A stretch of DNA of 64,000 nt from Marasmius tenuissimus (lineage: Eukaryota > Basidiomycota > Agaricomycetes > Agaricales > Marasmiaceae). The notes under the pieces were generated by a model. The model was not told the DNA's origin. It did not search any database and saw nothing but the letters and a program-made list of their open reading frames with translations. This document shows positions 10,334-23,847 of the stretch, one piece after another (positions within the stretch are counted from its first letter, which is position 1; every line of letters begins with the position of its first letter). The position numbers and the translations under genes were made by a program. The stretch is taken from the NCBI GenBank assembly GCA_029532415.1, contig JAQOTA010000060.1, forward strand, positions 2,666,001-2,730,000, in the 5' to 3' direction.

Positions 10334-11253
10334 TTAAGCTCCGTGAGCGTGCTTCTGTTTGCCTGACCTGATTTTCCTGATGTAGAACTGGAGTCCTCGT
10401 CAGTAAGAGATACGTAAAAAAACTCAACACGATGATTTACCTCGAGCTCCTTGCCCTCGAGGATGTAGCCATCGGCGCGGCCGGACTGGCCTGGTCGACT
10501 CGAGATAGTAGCGTACAGACGACCGGCAGCAAATTGACTTTCGAGAAGGGGATCGATCTTGGCATCTGGAATAGTGGTGTTAGGATATACGAGCTAATGT
10601 GAATACAGGTATGCCAACGCACCTTTCTTCCTCTCATCAAGGGTTCGCTGAGCATGGTGGGACAGCTTTTTGGGCTCGGCAGCGCCCTCAGCAGGAGCCT
10701 GGCTCTTTCCCTTCTTGGTGACGGGCTGGGCGTACTGTTGGAAGGTAACTTGAGATCCTTGTATATTCATACGAGGCTTTGAAAACTCACGTGTGCCTCG
10801 TACCACTGTCTGAAGGGGGTGGCATCGACCTGAATGATAGCGCTCTTCACCAAGGTGTTGGTTCGGACAAGTTCGTTGTTCGATGCGTTGTAGACCTGTT
10901 CGACAAGTTCAATCAGAGTGATCGATATTCGTATTTGGGATTTCACGCACGACACCGATAATCCTCGTCTTCCGGGTTGTGTGTTCGGAGGCCCATGCAA
11001 AGTTTCCGCTGTCCAAACGAAGTGCACGGTACTTGAGGTTTCCACCACGGACACGGACGGTATGGATACGTTTGGCACCGAGCTTAGTGCTGGCGGCCTG
11101 GCGACCGAGCTCGAACTTTCTCTTTTTGCGGTAGTGAGCCCGCTGAGCTCCAGAAGCGGAGCGCTTGTGTCTTGACGAGCGAGAAATACCTGTTAATAAT
11201 GGTCAGAACGATACAGAGCATAGAGCCAGCAGCATCGAGCGCGGCGTACCCAT
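10334..11253 (-). CDS. RPS8: 40S ribosomal protein S8 (eS8)
   Basis: Structural protein of the small ribosomal subunit. Exons 11253-11250, 11189-10951, 10895-10791, 10734-10623, 10565-10441 and 10387-10334 give 212 residues, close to the usual 200-208. The first exon is only ATGG. After splicing the protein starts [15 protein letters not shown], the invariant eS8 start. Other family blocks are [25 protein letters not shown] [30 protein letters not shown] and the C-terminal [20 protein letters not shown]. The five introns are 53-60 nt. A start codon isolated in a tiny first exon is common in fungal ribosomal genes and places the first intron next to the leader. Confidence 0.97.
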
Positions 11254-11719
11254 CGGTGTCTTGAGGTGGGAGGTCTTGAAGTGTTTTGGTGTGGACTGTG
11301 TTGTGTGATGGTCGCCGTGGGAAGGAAAATAAAGTTCAAACTCTGCTCGGCAACCACCGACGCTCTAAGCTCAGCTTATTTCCTTTTTTGGACTCTTCTC
11401 AGTACCACCTTTCGTACGTTCAACAGTAATTCTTAAGCTCTCGCACTCGGTCATGGACAGAATTTGCATTGAACACTGAATATTGAAGCGACTTCTCTGA
11501 CGTGCTTTTCCTCCCTATAAGGCTTGCGGGCATGAAAGTTGAACTGGCCGATGTCGAAACTCTTAAGAACCCCATTCTTCATCATTCGCCCTCCGAGGCT
11601 CCATTTATTGCTCACAATCCTCTATCTGCGGACATGAGGATGAAGAGAAACAACATGCATCTCATTTCTCAGCCTGGTGATGAGATCTTCTGTATTTCTA
11701 GATACAATTACACATGAAA
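11254..11719. other. Intergenic upstream of RPS8
   Basis: About 470 bases between the RPS8 start and the permease stop. It includes TC-rich sequence near 11380-11410. Only short shadow frames are present. Confidence 0.6.
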
Positions 11720-14123
11720 CTATTGCCCCTTGTACATCGACTCATGCGACTGCTGCTCCACGTCCTCCTTACCCGCACCCATATCTTCCTCTTGGTCTTC
11801 TGAGTCGCGAGGGAATACGAGATTCAAAATTGCCGCAATAACACCAGAAATAAGGACTGCGGGTAAACAGTTCCATCAGCTCAGTAACGAGCAAAAAGAG
11901 GGAAACGACACCTACACGGCGTACTCAGAATGATCGTTATCGAATCCAAGAATCCCTTCAGCCCTTTGCTCGGATTCTCCACCCCATCGAAAAGATGCGT
12001 AAAAATATCATGTTTCAAAAGGTTTCCCAGTCCGAACGCCAGAGCGGCGGCGAGAATGAAACGATCCCGGCGATCGAAGTTGCTGTATGCTAACACTCGG
12101 ACGCCTGAAACAGCCACACTGCCGAAGAGGAACGTCGTAACGCCACCCAAGACTGGGCTAGAAATGGACAGGAAGACTCCAGAGATTTTGCCTAGGACGC
12201 CAAAGAGAATCAAGAAGAAACAACACCACCGGCCTGCGTTTCTGTTAGCACAGCGAGTGATTGCAATGACACCGTTGTTCTAGACTAGACGTGAGGTTGA
12301 CCGGGACTCGCAATATTATTTCACTGCCTACCTGCGCGAACACAGACAAGGGAGTGACGGTGAATAACGCTGAGAAAAAGCCACCGATTCCGTCGCTCTG
12401 GGCATATTTGAGTCGCGGTCAGCGTCGAAAACTCCCGAACAGGAAAAACGTACCAGAACACCTCCTTGTATTCTAGAGTCGAACTCGGGACCATCGACAG
12501 TCTGGCGGGAGACCTCTGCAGAGGCGGTAATATCTCCGATGGCTTCCATTGCCAGAGAAACTGATCGAGTGGACAAACTAAGCGGTGTCGGGGATAAGGA
12601 ACACACATAGACTGACCGTAGACAGCCAACATTGGTAAGATGGCCTGGGGGTATACTCTGATTTTGAAGGTGTGAACCCTATTTGTCCATGGTCAAGCAA
12701 CGACGTGCACACTGAGCGAGCCAGTTATGTCGTACCACAGGAAAGTGATAACCGGAGCTGATTTGATCGAACTCCCATCGATATATCCGGCCGCTCCAGC
12801 GACAATGCATCCAACTGCGAGACCCACGATGATACTAATGTTTTTCAGGAAGGGCGAACCGAGAACCTCCGTAAGAATAATGCTGAAGAAGGACAGGAAT
12901 CCCAGTCCGATGAACTCTGGCGATCCCCATCTAGAGACAAGTTAGTCAGAACACGAACTGTGCTACAGGAAGAGAGGTTCCGTACGGGAGAGGGCGGGGG
13001 GCTGCTACGTTGGGGCATAGCTGAAAGAAGCCAGAGCTGGGACGCGACGAGCAATCGTTTGACCCTCCACCCCAGTTCGGTATACCCGATTCACCGATTA
13101 GAGAAGCGCCGATCATGAGAATAACAGTCCCTATTTCTTGTTAGCAGAACACGATATCTGAAGAAATCATAGCCACCTACCTGTCACCAATGGTGGAAAT
13201 ATCCTTTTGAGAACGCGAGTCGGGGCGAAAGACATGATCATTTCGAGAAAAGAGCACACGAGCGACGTTCCTGTAAGTAAACGGTACTTCTGAGTACGCA
13301 TTTTGAGGAGGCATGTAGCCAGAAAAGTGGCTCACCTAAAACCATTCCATATGCATCCGGACATGGTCCCCTGCTCACGGTCCCGTCTGCTGCAGTAACC
13401 ATCGGACAGACGCCTTCGGCGTACATGTTGTTGAATATCTGAGAATAGAAGCTGAGTTTCCGAATTACCAGGGCGGAAATATTGGGCTGGCACACACCGC
13501 ATTCGCCGTGCTCAGCGTCGCAAAACTAGTCCCGACGACTGTAATCAAGCCAGTTCCCAAATAATAGCTCTTGAAAAGCTTGATTCTCGACATCTGAACG
13601 AGACTTAGGATGCCTAAGCTCCCAGAAGTCAATTTCGCCGCAAGCCCGCGGGGATTCGAAGGTTGCACTTACCACAACCGATAAGTGACGCTGAAATCAT
13701 GTATGCAGAGGTTTCCGAGTCCAGATTCAAAGTAGACGCAAAAATTATTGGAGGAGTTATCAGTCCTGCCAACATTGCAAGAGCATGTTGAAGACCGCTG
13801 GCCATAGCAAGGACCAGCGGCATGTCATCCTCGAGTCCAAAGAAAGGAGGCAACGTTCGCTTTCGCCGACGAAATGGGATAGAAGGCATACATAACCTGG
13901 AGGACGAGTCGTGAGCCCAACGACGAGAATCTCGAGTCAATAATAGAACGCACCAACGATAATCATAGCTCCCTATCCACCCATCCCGAGTAGTGAGTTT
14001 TTTCCCTAGGGCTTGTAATCGTGTGCGAGGCTTTTCTCCGGCATGATTCGCTTCGAAAGCCCCAGATTCGGCGGACAACGAAGGAATCGGTTCTGGCTGC
14101 TGTGCTTTCAACTCGGAGGACAT
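11720..14123 (-). CDS. Uric acid/xanthine-type permease (NAT/NCS2 family)
   Basis: Plasma-membrane proton symporter for purines, closest in pattern to fungal UapA/UapC. About 590 residues after removal of roughly ten short introns; 14 membrane helices are expected for the family. Visible landmarks are YDYRWLCMPSIPF, the helix 1 QH motif in GLQHALAMLAGLITPP, NLDSETSAYMISASLIGCG, the NAT signature QNNGVIAITR (family form [QEP]NxGxxxxT[KRG]) near 12270-12330, and FDGVENPSKGLKGFLDSITIILSTP near the last helices. The tail is acidic (SEDQEEDMGAGKEDVEQQ). The start at 14123 (MSSELKAQQPEP) gives a normal hydrophilic N-tail; an in-frame Met at 14192 is possible. The NAT motif with Gln-Asn-Asn and the Arg ending fits urate/xanthine rather than ascorbate transport, but the substrate is inferred. 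Confidence 0.9.
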
Positions 14124-14976
14124 GGAAGAGCGGCAGAAAGCTCGTGCAGGTCGATGATTATTATTATACCGTCGATATCTCCAAGAGTCCAAGTCTATGA
14201 CCTTGATAACGAGATAAGCTATAACAGAAGCAGGAACGATACGAGATATTCGGCAGCGTTCTTATCGGGGCTGGCTAGGGCCAGACAGTGTCCTCGCAGC
14301 GCCATTTAACGTCCCTTTCTCAACAATGGTGGTGGTAGTGATTCAAAAATAACGAACTGTTCACGATTGTGGGCGCTTATGGTAAGAACTTACAGCCCTT
14401 CGCGAAAAGGTTGGCACACATTTCGCAGGTTGTAGATACAGAAAAATGAAATTGGTGAAAGTAGACGGCGGCTCCACCCATTCGGTCGATGTTTCGGACA
14501 TTTCACGAGAGGGATTGAGGCGCGTTTCGAGGGGTGGTCGTAGGTAGCTGTGGCCTCGGAGATGTTTGATATGGATTCAGAGGTGTTTGGAGTGGATGCG
14601 GATATGTCTGGGGTGGACTCAGAGGATTCTGAAGCGGGTTTACTGCTGCTCGTATCTCTTCCCCTCATTTGATATTCAACCCTCTTGATTTATTTTTCTA
14701 TATATCTCATCTTTCCAGTTTGTGCCATGCTTTTTGCAAAGGGCTGTAAGCGCGCTTCATGGAAAGTGAAAATTTGAAAGCACATAAGGGATCGCTTTTG
14801 AAGAGCTACATACATACATTTTCAAAACAAGAAGCTTGAATGGGAGACTAGAGCGTGTAGCAGCGCATATATTACACCGTCCTAGGTGGGGGAAAGGGGG
14901 GGAAAGGCTTTCAACTCTTCATTCCATAAACGTCCATGTTCACATCTAAGGGTATCGTTCCAAGAAGTTGCGTGAT
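14124..14976. other. Intergenic: permease promoter and UGP1 3' end
   Basis: About 850 bases. A 92-codon minus frame at 14390-14668 has a Ser/Glu/Thr-rich start (SESSESTPDISASTPNTSES) and could be a small protein or leader sequence, but it has no recognised domain and no support from splicing. The rest is AT-rich with no gene seen. Confidence 0.5.
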
Positions 14977-17123
<2,147 letters not shown>

Positions 17124-17850
17124 TTTGCTAGAGGATGATGATGAGAAAAGGGAAGGAAAATGAGAGAAAATGACGATGAAAAAATACCTGCGGTGATGGA
17201 GGTTGGTGGGAGAGGATGAAAGTAAGAGGGAATCTAATTGAGGGGCGGAACTTGTCCTCTGTAATGGCCTGAGCTTGGGTTTATGATGACGAGTGTTTTC
17301 CTGGTGCTCTCGCTCCAACGAATTCCTGGACTGAGGTTCTTCCGATATCACCTCAAATATCGTCCAGGACTTGCGCTTTATAGAGCGATGAGAAGCTAAC
17401 AGATGATTCCCTGGCGTGGTGGGCAAATTTAACCTTTTATGCAGCAGACGGGCTGCGAACGTGCTTAAGAGTCCTGCTGGTCGGTTACTGGTTTAGCAGG
17501 CTACGCGATTTTCCATTTAAAGCTCCATAACGCATGTTTCCACCGTGAGGAGCGTGCTTCTGTCTACCCTGAACAGCAAACCGAAGGCAAAAATGTACCC
17601 TTACGCCAGTGGGACACTGTCAATGTACCTCTGAGTTCCTTCAAACACTCGAAAGTCCCCTGAACCTGGCAGAATTAGCCGCAGTGTTGTGGTTTTTTTC
17701 GTGTTAGACGTCGTTTCTGTCAGTTGCCTGTTCAGGAACAGATGCGAATTCATCAGCCTCAAGGAACATACAAGTCAATGCCTCCTGAGTCCTGATATCG
17801 ATTGTAAGTAATTGAATATAAAGTAATAGTCCATGCGTCATGTATCAGTC
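17124..17850. other. Intergenic upstream of UGP1
   Basis: About 730 bases between UGP1 and the stop of the phosphoesterase gene. It contains the Ser-rich pseudo-extension noted for UGP1 and AT-rich sequence around 17810-17830. No gene seen. Confidence 0.55.
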
Positions 17851-19636
17851 CTAATCAGTCATTATCCAGAACGAGATGAGAAGGAAGGCCACCAGCGGGA
17901 AAACGGCCACGTCTCCGACATCTCGTAGGAGCTCGCCGAGAAAGGTACCCCGTCTGAGGCACGTATTTCGTAGTGTCGGACAAAATTGGCGTCGGGGAAT
18001 TGTGTTCCCTGACCCGAACCGTACCGAGGATTGGGATGGTAGTATTGGATATCCATTCTCTTCGTCCTGCAACTCCCGTGAATAGTCATCCCCTTCACTG
18101 TGTCCTGTCAATCGCAGCCGGATCTCCCTTCGACGAGAAGACGTTTTCTCCTCCGAGGATTTGCTTCTTCCGCGAGAAGCAAGCGGTCGGAGACGCTTGG
18201 ACGGCGAAAATCTCTTTAAGACATGAAACACCGTCAAGATCAGGACAGAGATCACCCCAAAAGGTATGTATGTTGAAAGGTAGATATTCAGTTGGTCGGG
18301 CATCAGGCAAGGAGCATCCATGAATGCAGGTGCCGATCCCTCTGACGACGCGAGAGAAAGCAATTGGTAACCCGGCTGCCGTATGCCCATTGCCATTGAA
18401 AGTGATTTGACCGTTACTTCGCGTATCGGAGAGGTGCGACCGGGTAGAGATGGGTGCGTGTAGTCACAGTAATCATGATCATCTCCACTGATAAATTCTC
18501 TTAGTCGATAACAAGAGCCTGGAGCGGGACCAGGGCTCACTCACCTGAGGACTAGGACCGGCTTGAGACTCTCAAGGAGGAATCGTGTCGAATCTTTCCC
18601 AAGAGTATTCTGGTAACCGATACCCACGCCGCGGCGAATTGTCCCCCTCTCTCTGAGGGGCCCACAGAAGGATCCCTCTGGTCTGGACAGCGGGATGTGG
18701 TTGAGAAGTATCACAGGTCCTTTACGTTCCTCTACAGTGGTATGTTAGCCTGAAATACAGAGATATGCTTCGCTAAACTTACTCTTAGCAAATGTCTTTA
18801 CAAAATCTATCGCTCCACCGTGGACGGGTTTCCATTCTTGATATGTTGCTCCATGCCCATGGCGTCGGTAATCCTCTTCTACTAGTCCAGGGCCGTCCAA
18901 TAGAACGAACGTATGGTTGCCGATAGGCACTTCGAGATTCAATGGTCCAAAGTGGGAAATATACCGCTGGCGGGCATCTGGCGAGAACCATGATTGCTGT
19001 CCAAGCCTGGGAGACCAATGATGACCGTTAACGCCCGGAAGCTGGAAGAATAGCGGAAAGGCTCATCGCCAAGCTTGAAACGTACCCGGTATCGTGGTTG
19101 CCCGGTATAGTGTATCGAGGGAGGCTTTCGTCCATCTTAAAGATAGAGAGAAATCTTCTGTACTGCTTTTCGTATCTTCCTCGGTGATTTAACGCTGAAC
19201 GTTCGCTCGAGAACGCTAAACTCACTCAGAATCCGGCATGTCAACCCTTCCTCCGTCCATCATGTCTCCGAGGAATAGGACCACATCGGGTTTGGAATTC
19301 AAAGCATTTCTCCAGTTTTTCCGAAGGTTGAGGTCGACTATGAACAGAGTGAGGTAATTGAGAAAGAAGTTTCGGTCGGGGTAGGAACGATGGTCGAGAA
19401 TCTGAGGGTCTGCTACGACGAGAATATGTGTAACATCGCTTTTCTGTTTGATAGAATTTAAGCAGGGACCTTATGTCCTGAACAAGGCAACGCACCTCCG
19501 GGAAACGAGAGTCTGGCCAGGGGCATGCTCTTTGAGCATTCTGAAATACAACCAATTCGTACCAAAATATTGATACAACCCAGATAACCCTCAAACAGTT
19601 CTTCAGACCGGTCCTCCCGAGCCTTGTGAACGACAT
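17851..19636 (-). CDS. Cdc1/PGAP5-like membrane metallophosphoesterase
   Basis: Family members sit in ER/Golgi membranes and remove an ethanolamine-phosphate side chain from GPI anchors in a Mn-dependent reaction. About 510 residues. An N-terminal membrane segment (LRVIWVVSIFWYELVVF) is followed by the calcineurin-like core: DVTHILVVADPQILDHRSYPDRN, FLGDMMDGGRVD, YTIPGNHDTG, VILLNHIPLSR and LSGDDHDYCDYTH, which together supply the usual metal ligands. Two further hydrophobic segments follow (IYIPFGVISVLILTVFHVL-like and VAVFPLVAFLLISFWIM at the very end). The cytosolic loop between them is Arg/Ser-rich. Introns are 50-60 nt. The start at 19636 is the first Met that keeps the N-terminal helix. 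Orthology to yeast CDC1 or TED1 cannot be decided by eye. Confidence 0.88.
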
Positions 19637-19892
19637 CGTAAGGGAGAAGAGGAAGAGAGTTCAACGACTATTTTGAGTGTTGGTGGGCATGCCAGCGTGT
19701 CAACGAACTGTAATTACGGTCATCCTCTACGAGGTGCGGAATGCCGAGTTCGGAAAGTTACAGTACTTGGCGGCAATGCCGGGTCCCCAGGCTACAACAA
19801 ATTCACACTGGCACTGACCGCCCCTCTCAATTCCAGTGAGTAGCAAAGGATTATAGTTCGAAAATGCACTATAATGATACAATTGGAAGGCT

Positions 19893-20254
19893 CTAATGAT
19901 GCTCAGAGTGTCCATGTCCATGCCCGTCTCCGTGCTCGAATGGATGGTGGCCCTTGGGTAAATGGTGAGAACGTGCTGGGAGACTTCAATGAATTTCACA
20001 CTCACTATGAGCTTACCGCCGTCTTGTCTGAAAAGATTGTTCAGCTAGAGGCCGAGAAATAAGAGCTCGGGCGACGTACCGGACGCGGTAGAAGATGAAG
20101 AACCACATCGTTGCTCCTAGTGCTTTTGCAAGGAAAGTGTGCTTGAATCCTGGAAGGTGTGGGTGAAATCCCCCTGCAGCTAAATATGCCAAATCTAGTT
20201 AGCAGAGCCTGGAGAGATATACGGGACTTGAGGCGTACGGTGAGGTCCAGCCAT
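19893..20254 (-). CDS. NADH dehydrogenase (complex I) beta subunit 2-like small protein
   Basis: A 65-residue protein from four exons (20254-20239, 20179-20080, 20027-20006, 19952-19893), too fragmented to show as one frame. The sequence begins MAGPHPAGGFHPHLPGFKH, has one membrane segment (KALGATMWFFIFYRV), then QDGGKLIGHHPFEHGDGHGH and a His-rich end. This matches the NDUFB2/AGGG type accessory subunit of mitochondrial complex I: AGG start, a MWFxIxxR membrane helix, then a D-GxxxGHxP block. All phases agree. It starts 107 bases from the divergent gene on the other strand. Confidence 0.85.
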
Positions 20255-20361
20255 GGCTCGGAATAGAAGAGTGGTTGTTTGTTCATGTTGACAAATTCAA
20301 CTTTCTCTCTGCCGCCAACGCGAGCACCCAACGTCCCTATCTCGAGAACTTTCATGACGCG

Positions 20362-23300
20362 ATGAACGGCGTTTCCAGGCAATATTCACCTGGAAATCAA
20401 CCTAGAATCACATACCATGCCGCAAGCAGGACCTTTGACCGTCTCTTCAGAGGTAGAGTCGCCGCTTTTCCGTAGACTCGATCACCTCACGGTATTTGTT
20501 ACTTCTATCTGCAGAGGCGTCGTTGGATGAGATGAAGACTGTCGTCAGAAGGAAGCTTGGGTTACCGCAAAATGCAGTTGTATTGCTTTCGCAGGACCGT
20601 GGGGGGCAGATGATCGACCTTGAAGACGGTGGGCTGATACCTCGAGGTCATACTTGGTAATTTCTTGACAGATTCGAATTCTACTCGCAGACGACGATTT
20701 TGATGCTTTTCGCGCGGTGGCCCACTCAGTAGCTTGCGTAAACGTGAAGGTCGCAGTCCAGCAAGTAAGCTGTCGTGTTCTACTCCCATACAAACTAACA
20801 CGCTAACAATACTTAGACAGCTGAGTCTAGTTCTCCATCGCACGCACCAACAACCAACGGAATCGTCGACTCCGAATCTCCTGATATCAATACCCCAATA
20901 CCGACGCATATCGAAGAAGACTCCTCGACGAACCAACGTAAACGAAAGGTTACTTTTGAGAATGATGGTCCGGCTCGGTCTCCCTCCACCGATGCAGAAC
21001 AAGTTCTTCCACCGAGCAAAAGGCGTCGGGCTAACACGACAACAGGGCCTAAGCACCACGAAGCCACCGATCACAGTGACTCGACCACCGATGGTGGAGG
21101 TACTATCACACCAACCGCGAGCAAGGCAACAGTCGCCACCAATGACAAGGATGTATCGATGGAACCCTCCGCCTCGCCAGAACACACGCCTCCCCCTCCC
21201 ACAATCATCGCCGCCGCCCCCACCATCAACGCGAACGATTTGGGTACCACCAGCCAGCCGCAGGAAAATGCTACGCCAACGCTTGCACCAAGTCATACTG
21301 CGTCTGACGCTCCGGCACTCCCAGAATCAAAGAAGAGGAAGAAACGGAAAGGTCAAGATTCAGAGAGTACGGTGGATCAGGGAACAGAAGCCACTCGTAC
21401 TGAACCGGTGGAGAAGACGGAGAAAAAGAAAAGAAAGAAGAAAGCGAAGCCGCAAGGGGGAGCAATTGAGTCTGAGAAGGAGAGATCATCCAATGAGGCT
21501 ACCGAAAACAATGCCGGAAGTACGGAACGGTTTCCTCAGGAGTTGGCGAACGCGATCTCAAGAAATGCAGGTATGCTTGGTTTTCTGAGGAATACCATTT
21601 GACCGCATGTAAACGTTTGATTCTCTTCAGATATCGATGAAACCGCGGAAGAGAGTATGTTCAGGTCTTCGATTTTGTGCCGCTATAACGCTGAGTCCGT
21701 TTACTTCCAGCCGAGAAGAAGAGGAAGCGCAGGAAATCTGAAATCAAGAACAAGTCAATTAAAGGTATCTATCTCGTTATGGACCATTGTTAGAATTCTT
21801 ACAAAATGTCTACATCAGACACAGTGCCGGAGGAAAAGGAGGCTGCCAATGACTCTATTGCATGTATGTGCCCCCGCATGTTGTTTATGAGTTCGCAAAT
21901 AACCCGACCTCCAGCGAAGAAGAAACCCGCGGCACCGAAAGGGAAAACTACAGCAGACAAGTCGAAAGCTACAGGAGACGGACCTAGTGGTATGGAGACA
22001 CTACCGCTCAGCCTTACTTGCCTCTGATTCCTCGCTTTAGATCCCTCTAAAATCGAGAAAAAGCGTCGACAGTCCATTTCGGAACCTCAAGGACACTCCA
22101 TCTCGGACATTGTCCGGGAGACCATACGTCGCAAACAGCGGGAACGGAAGGAACAACAAGCTGCCAATGCTTTACAGCCTGAGTCTGAGCCTGCACCTGC
22201 ACCTGCGCCCACGCCTACACCCGCACAGCCATCATTTAGTGCGAAAACCGCCTCTGCCAAGCCCCGACCTCCGAAAAAAGTGATTCATGCTTTCCTCCCT
22301 GGTGCATCCCGGCGTGTTTGACATTCCCCGATCCTATCCAGGTGTCCCCGCCCCCAATGAAGGTTGCCCAGAAGGATTCAGATGAATTCGACTCTGACGA
22401 CTCGATCAAGGCACTTCAACGGGCTGCGCGTAAACCGTATATGAAGGAGAAAGGAAGGACAAGTTCAGTGGATGTGGATTTAGAGGAGGTTATTCGCGGC
22501 CCTAGTTCGAGGCGGTTGACCTTGGACAATATGTTGAGGAAAGACTTTGCTGGAAAGAAATCCGGGAAAGACGTGGTGCTTGAGGAAGAACAAGAGGAGG
22601 TGCGAGGGAGGCGGAAATCCGCTGCCGCTCGAGCAGATCCGTCCGATTCTGACTTGGACATCGGCGAAGGAGGTGGCGAGGATGACGACGACTCCATGAA
22701 GGAGGACGAAGTCCCTTCAAAATCTGTCAGTGAACCTCCTGTCGTACATGATACCTCGGTGGCGAACGAGACTCCAGACACAGTTCCTCCTCTGATATCG
22801 GGCTCCCCGTCGAAGGAGAGCACACCAGCTGAGGACGGGGCAGTGTCCCAGTCTGCAACCGAGCCGGAAGATGATCCAGAAAATGCTACTCACGCCCACG
22901 AACCTGAAGCTCCTCCAGCTGAAGTATCCGTCAAAGGATTGCCCGATGACTCCGGTGTCTCGCACGACAGTCCCTCTCTGGAAGGCCACCTCGATACTGA
23001 TCTAGATCCTATAGAATCCGCTGCTGGATCGCCCCCTCGAGCTACCAGCCCCATCGAACTTCCTCACAACTCACCAGTGAAATCACGCATGAAAAGGCGC
23101 GGAGGAACTGCGTCCTTGCCCGTTATTCCGGCTCCTTTGACTTCTCTGAAAGGAGCGAAAACCGCCAACGCTCTACCTGTTTCTGTGCACGAAGCGGTGA
23201 TCAGGGAGAAGGTGGTTAAGATGACAAGGAGCCGGTCGAAACTCATGAATGACACACCTGCGAGGAGCTCTTCCACCGCACTAGAACCTTCCCAATTGGA

Positions 23301-23847
23301 AGACGAAACTCCAACCGCGAAACCCACCTCTCGCTCCCAGACGTCTGCCGGGCCACTGTCACCCAGTGATGGTTGGGCGACGTTGAATGTTTCGTCTCCC
23401 ACAGAGCCAGAATCGTCGTTTTTGAATGTGGACCAACTGCGGAGTTCTTTGGAGCCTGATGGCGATATACCGTTGTTTATCCCCAGCGAGACGCAACCAG
23501 GATTTCCGTACTCGCAGTATCGGGATTTGGTGTCTCAAAATAAAGCAGACTCGCTCGACGACTCGCAGGACGAAGACGAGGTCGTTGCTTCGGTGACTTC
23601 GCAGAAAAAGAGACCTTCAGCAGCGAGATTCCGGAGTTTGACTCAGATCGCAAGTCAGCCCAGATTGTATACACCTCCGTTGTTACCTTCCACTGCACCT
23701 CAAACTCGGTCCTCTACCAAAAAGGATCTATACGGGGATGTTGCGAACGCATACGGGGACGACTCTGACTCTGACTCCGATTCAGAAGAAGAGAAGGAAA
23801 AGTCACATATCCCAAGGTCCAGACGTGCAGGGAAGAAAGGCGTGTAG
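20362..23847 (+). CDS. Unknown Lys/Ser-rich protein with PB1/ubiquitin-like N-terminus
   Basis: About 870 residues in roughly ten exons, several very short (for example 24 nt near 21632). The first exon is taken as 20362-20452, joined across a 62-nt intron to 20515, which yields FDRLFREASLDEMKTVVRRKLGLP. The N-terminal ~85 residues (helix SLDEMKTVVRRKLG, strand AVVLLSQD, then MIDLEDDDDFDAFRAVAHS and VNVKVAV) have the order expected of a PB1 or ubiquitin-like fold. The rest is disordered: several Lys/Arg blocks that look like nuclear localisation signals (KKRKKRKG, KKKRKKKAK, EKKKRKRRK), a Pro/Ala repeat, and an acidic, Ser/Pro-rich last exon ending DSDSDSDSEEEKEK. The last intron is 22280-22341. 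A nuclear scaffold is a reasonable guess; no family was recognised and the start is uncertain. Confidence 0.75.
22190..22227 (+). repeat. CCTGCA/CCTACA-type repeat coding for Pro-Ala/Pro-Thr
   Basis: Imperfect six-base repeats inside the Lys/Ser-rich gene encode PAPAPAPTPTPAQP. Likely slippage-prone low complexity. Confidence 0.8.
23758..23793 (+). repeat. GACTCT repeat coding for Asp-Ser
   Basis: Tandem GACTCT/GATTCA units near the C-terminus of the same gene encode DSDSDSDSEE, a typical casein kinase 2-like acidic stretch. Confidence 0.8.

Noticed and set aside
17124..17426. N-terminal extension of UGP1 by 101 codons
   Set aside because: The extension is Ser-rich leader-like sequence, while the Met at 17123 matches the usual protein length and start.
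20562..21296. 244-codon minus frame opposite the Lys/Ser-rich gene
   Set aside because: A shadow of the plus-strand coding exon; Gly/Arg/Cys-rich composition typical of reverse frames.
20734..21588. 284-codon plus frame very rich in Arg/Pro
   Set aside because: It is an alternative frame of the Lys/Ser-rich gene. The correct frame has the PB1-like start and joins smoothly across introns.
22253..22341. In-frame TGA at 22318-22320 as a possible end of the Lys/Ser-rich gene
   Set aside because: A 62-nt GT-AG intron (22280-22341, phase 0) removes it and connects to a 1.5-kb acidic open exon of the same style.
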